Shown here: piece by piece, positions 61,791 to 64,000 of the stretch
Position numbering within the stretch: position 1 is the first letter of the stretch
Layout: the number at the start of each line of letters is the position of its first letter
NCBI GenBank assembly: GCA_035515055.1
Contig: DATJBV010000045.1
Span: 123,971 to 187,970, forward strand
Direction of reading: 5' to 3'
Length of the DNA: 64,000 nt
Source of the DNA: Pollutimonas sp035515055
GTDB taxonomy: Bacteria; Pseudomonadota; Gammaproteobacteria; Burkholderiales; Burkholderiaceae_B
Notes under the pieces: model-generated
What the model was told of the DNA's origin: nothing
Seen by the model: the letters and a program-made list of their open reading frames with translations, nothing else
Database searches by the model: none
Program-made: the position numbers and the translations under genes

Positions 61791-61987
61791 GATGCAACTC
61801 TGTTTATTTATGAAGGTAGGTGGTTCCCAAACGAACTGGCAACACTTGCACGACCCAGCCATCCACTTATTGATTTCTTCTCCAACACAGCCGGAAAAGC
61901 CCTTGATTATACGACGTAATTTAATCGTTTGTCGAATAGCGCAGGCAATTTTGTTGGTGCAACGTGAGAATGTCCGGTCCCTTGCGG

Positions 61988-62764
61988 TTAAAACGATGCC
62001 GACACGGAAAGGACAGCGGCCGATCGGCCGGTGTATTTGCCTTTCGTGTTCCTATAGAAGTTCCGATCAGCATTCGTATCGATATAAGCCAGCGACACGC
62101 CTATGCCATTGTCGAAGGTCTTACTCACCCCAAGTGACCAGTCGGTGTAGGAAGCATCATCGACATTGCGGACATGCTGGTGACCGACATGCGCGTCGGC
62201 GGAAAGACCCCATATCCCAATGGGCAAGCTTGCGCCCACTTCGTAATATTGACTGTTCTTCGAATCCGGCGTGCCAAACAAGTTGGTCAGCGCATGCGAA
62301 TACTTGAACGTCACCGGGCCATAACCCACGCCCACATAGAGTTCGGTCGTGTCGGGATCGGTGAATCCGCCTGGATAGCTACCGGGATAGTAGTACTGCA
62401 TAACGCCCGCATCAACCGACACATCGCCCCAAAGCTTACGAGTGTATCCCGCATAGAAGTCCATTTCGATCGAGGACGACACATCCGGGTCCATGTCATC
62501 GAGCCAACTTATGCTGGAATTCCAGTTTCCAATATAGAGGCCGGACGAATGCACAAGGTCGAAACCACCCTGCACCGCCGGCTTATTATTCGTTTGCATG
62601 ATGCCGCGAAAACGGTACTGGCTCGCCAACGACAAATTCGCGCTGAACGTGAAGTCCGATGGCGTTGCGGAGGCATTCGACACGCCGCCGCTCTGAGCCG
62701 CGGCATTAGCGCTGGCGAAAATGCCCATGACGAGCACCGATGTAGAAACGATAGACCGAACCAT
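61988..62764 (-). CDS. TorF family putative outer membrane porin
   Basis: This 258-residue protein has a signal peptide (SIVSTSVLVMGIFASANAAAQ) and the TIGR02001/TorF pattern: TFSANLSLASQYRFRGIMQTNNKPAVQGGF, EMDFYAGYTRKLWGDVSVDAGVMQYYYPGS, ending in LSVSASF, an outer membrane C-terminus. The function is unproven; relatives lie near ammonium or amino acid transport genes. The ATG at 62764 follows AAGGAG. It stands alone here. Confidence 0.88.
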   Translation of the reverse strand: MVRSIVSTSVLVMGIFASANAAAQSGGVSNASATPSDFTFSANLSLASQYRFRGIMQTNNKPAVQGGFDLVHSSGLYIGNWNSSISWLDDMDPDVSSSIEMDFYAGYTRKLWGDVSVDAGVMQYYYPGSYPGGFTDPDTTELYVGVGYGPVTFKYSHALTNLFGTPDSKNSQYYEVGASLPIGIWGLSADAHVGHQHVRNVDDASYTDWSLGVSKTFDNGIGVSLAYIDTNADRNFYRNTKGKYTGRSAAVLSVSASF

Positions 62765-62872
62765 GAAATGCTCCTTCGAGTACTTGGAAAAGGGAGTAAC
62801 AAGCACTCATACGCAACATCCATGCCACTATTTATGGTTTGTAGGGGTAGGGAAAAGATCGGCGTCTTCAGA

Positions 62873-62920
62873 ACGCCAGCCCCGTGGCGGGGCACGCCTG
62901 CCCCGCCACGGGGCTGGCGT
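62873..62920. repeat. Perfect 20-bp inverted repeat downstream of comM
   Basis: ACGCCAGCCCCGTGGCGGGG and its exact complement flank an 8-base loop, 13 bases after the comM stop codon. It could act as the comM terminator, but no T-run follows on the minus strand within eight bases. The symmetry over 40 paired bases is stronger than any other hairpin in the window. Confidence 0.9.
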
Positions 62921-62933
62921 GCTCCGAAAGCGG

Positions 62934-63611
62934 TCAGCCGATGTCATCGACGCGGCTTGATGGACGCCATGGCTGGCGATACTGAATGGCTTCCGCGATG
63001 TGGTCGCGGCCTATTGCCTCTTGTTCCGCCATATCGGCCAACGTGCGCCCAACGCGCAGCAGGCGATGAACGACGCGGGCCGACCAGCTCCAGCGCCCCA
63101 TGGCCTGTTTCAGCAAGGCCGCGGCCGGCGCATCCAGGCCGCAATAGGCGTGCACGTCGTTCACGTCCAGCCTTGCGTTCTGGCGCCCCTGCCGCTTGCG
63201 CTGGCGCTCGCGACAACGGATTACGCGGGCTCGCACCGCCGCCGACGGTTCGCCGGGCGGCGCATCCATCCAGTCCGCATCGGTCGCCGGCAGCGCTATT
63301 TGCAGGTCGATGCGATCGAGCAATGGGCCCGACAGCTTGCTTCTGTATCGCTCCAGCCGGTCCGGCGTACAAATGCAGCTCTTTTTGGCGTGTCCTGACC
63401 AGCCGCAGGGACATGGATTCATGGCGGCAATGAGCTGAAACGCTGCCGGGAAACTTGACGTGCGCGCCGATCGGGCAATGGACACGTATCCCGTCTCTAG
63501 CGGTTCGCGCAGCGATTCCAATACGCCGCGCTGGAACTCCGGCATCTCGTCCAAAAATAAAACGCCGCAATGAGCGAGACTGATTTCACCCGGCTTCGGA
63601 TAGGAGCCCCC
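62934..63611 (-). pseudogene. comM: comM (YifB) C-terminal fragment, 5' part removed by insertion
   Basis: The fragment keeps 225 C-terminal residues of the Mg-chelatase-like AAA+ protein ComM: GGSYPKPGEISLAHCGVLFLDEMPEF (Walker B), FQLIAAMNPCPCGWSGH, the Cys-rich CICTPDRLERYRSKLSGPLLDRIDLQ and the end SARVVHRLLRVGRTLADM. A full ComM has about 500 residues. Sequence similarity stops at GGS, exactly where TGTAAG begins; upstream of that the frame continues into non-ComM sequence with no Walker A. ComM is a helicase for branch migration in natural transformation. Confidence 0.9.
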
Positions 63612-63629
63612 TGTAAGATTCATAAATAA

Positions 63630-63668
63630 ATGAGAATATTCGTTTAGAGTCCAACAAAATATGAGAAT
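63630..63668 (+). repeat. Repeated octamer near the transposon end
   Basis: ATGAGAAT occurs at 63630-63637 and again at 63661-63668, 31 bases apart, within AT-rich sequence. Tn7-like ends carry several transposase (TnsB) binding repeats, and those on the tnsA side overlap the tns promoter. The second copy includes the proposed tnsA start codon. Two octamers are weak evidence by themselves. Confidence 0.35.
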
Positions 63669-64000
63669 GACAACCCCACAAAAGCCGTTTCCTGTCCGTG
63701 ATATACGCCCGAACACCCGGAGCGTCACTGGGACTGTGCCCAAACTTGGTAAGTATGAGTCGACATTGGAGCGGGATTTGATGGAAATCCTACGCTTCGA
63801 TCCTGAGGTAGAGCAGTTTCTCCCTCAACCGTTAACTCTTGAGTACCTAGCCGCCGGCGGAAATAAACGCCGTTACACGCCAGACGGCCTGATCCGCTTC
63901 AAAGCAACGACAGGCATTAGTCCTCCGCCCATCCTGTTCGAAGTTAAGTACAGAGCAGACTTTCGCAAGGACTGGAAAATTCTGTTACCGAAGTTTCGAG
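63661..64000 (+). CDS. tnsA: TnsA-type transposon endonuclease, N-terminal part (runs off window)
   Basis: The frame is open from ATG 63661 (a second ATG at 63667) to the window end, 113 codons. The order of motifs fits the TnsA nuclease domain: Glu37 in YESTLERDLMEIL, Asp75 in RRYTPDGLIRF and Glu94-Val-Lys96 in ILFEVKYRADF, matching Glu63, Asp114 and Gln130/Lys132 of Tn7 TnsA. TnsA cuts the 5' ends of the element so that it moves by cut-and-paste with TnsB. Restriction-like folds share E...D...ExK, but the SxLERD start and position at the element end favour TnsA. The C-terminal TnsC-binding domain is not visible. Confidence 0.85.
   Translation, partial: MRMTTPQKPFPVRDIRPNTRSVTGTVPKLGKYESTLERDLMEILRFDPEVEQFLPQPLTLEYLAAGGNKRRYTPDGLIRFKATTGISPPPILFEVKYRADFRKDWKILLPKFR

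Larger units (their letters stand above)
63612..64000 (+). mobile_element. End of a Tn7-like transposon inserted in comM (continues beyond window)
   Basis: The comM frame is broken at 63611/63612, where sequence beginning TGTAAGATTCATAAATAAAT starts. Tn7-like ends begin with TGT, and the five bases before it (CCCCC at 63607-63611) could be one copy of a 5-bp target duplication. About 50 bases in, a TnsA-like gene reads inward, as at the tns-side end of Tn7. comM is the established target of AbaR/Tn6022-type elements in Acinetobacter. The other end, the remaining tns/tni genes and the cargo lie outside. Confidence 0.8.

Overview
The window looks like the chromosome of a betaproteobacterium of the family Alcaligenaceae, in the range of Bordetella, Achromobacter and Pusillimonas. 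The reasons are the gene order (glnA-ntrB-ntrC, imuA-imuB-dnaE2, sufBCDS-U-T behind an Rrf2 regulator, rpmI-rplT-pheS-pheT-ihfA-merR), the Bordetella-like ferredoxin reductase start at the left edge, and coding style. GC content appears moderate by eye, which would suit a Pusillimonas-like genus better than Bordetella. The genus is inference.

Layout. 1-3946: start of fpr (minus strand) and a Fur-controlled ferric iron ABC importer. 3965-8755: a PagL-like lipid A deacylase, then the nitrogen control locus glnA-ntrB-ntrC with a clear sigma-54 promoter and two NtrC sites. 8775-11537: hemW, rdgB and a LysR regulator. 11651-14205: an acyl-CoA dehydrogenase and an MmgE/PrpD protein, divergent from the LysR gene. 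14202-24266: housekeeping and small-function genes (rph, yicC, a thioesterase, UDP-glucose dehydrogenase, DUF378, topoisomerase IB, a YihY membrane protein, an MFS carrier, a PBP7-type endopeptidase, an NRDE protein, an esterase). 24365-29647: the LexA-controlled translesion cassette imuA-imuB-dnaE2. 29676-33862: yqeY, a lipoprotein, an Old Yellow Enzyme and a two-subunit potassium uptake system. 33941: tRNA-Pro(GGG) with a terminator.

34435-45251 is a biofilm matrix locus. The PNAG operon pgaABCD is followed by a curli system (csgE, csgF, csgG, a curlin repeat protein, a CsgC/CsgH-like chaperone) and a LuxR-type regulator with a degenerate receiver domain. Several parts of this curli set depart from the E. 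coli model: the CsgG pore constriction, an aromatic insert in the curlin, and a chaperone without a signal peptide. 45318-53953: an OsmC protein, the SUF iron-sulfur operon with its Rrf2 repressor and operator, and an Atm1-type ABC exporter. 54036-56862: an ECF sigma/anti-sigma pair and serine dehydratase. 56879-61790: merR, ihfA, pheT, pheS, rplT and rpmI. 61988-62764: a TorF-type outer membrane protein.

The right edge is the most striking part. comM (62934-63611) keeps only its C-terminal half and is broken at 63612 by the end of what looks like a Tn7-like transposon. The first gene of that element, reading inward, encodes a TnsA-type endonuclease with an E...D...ExK active site. comM is a known target of AbaR/Tn6022-type Tn7-like islands in Acinetobacter. 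The rest of the element, with its other transposition genes and cargo, lies outside the window.
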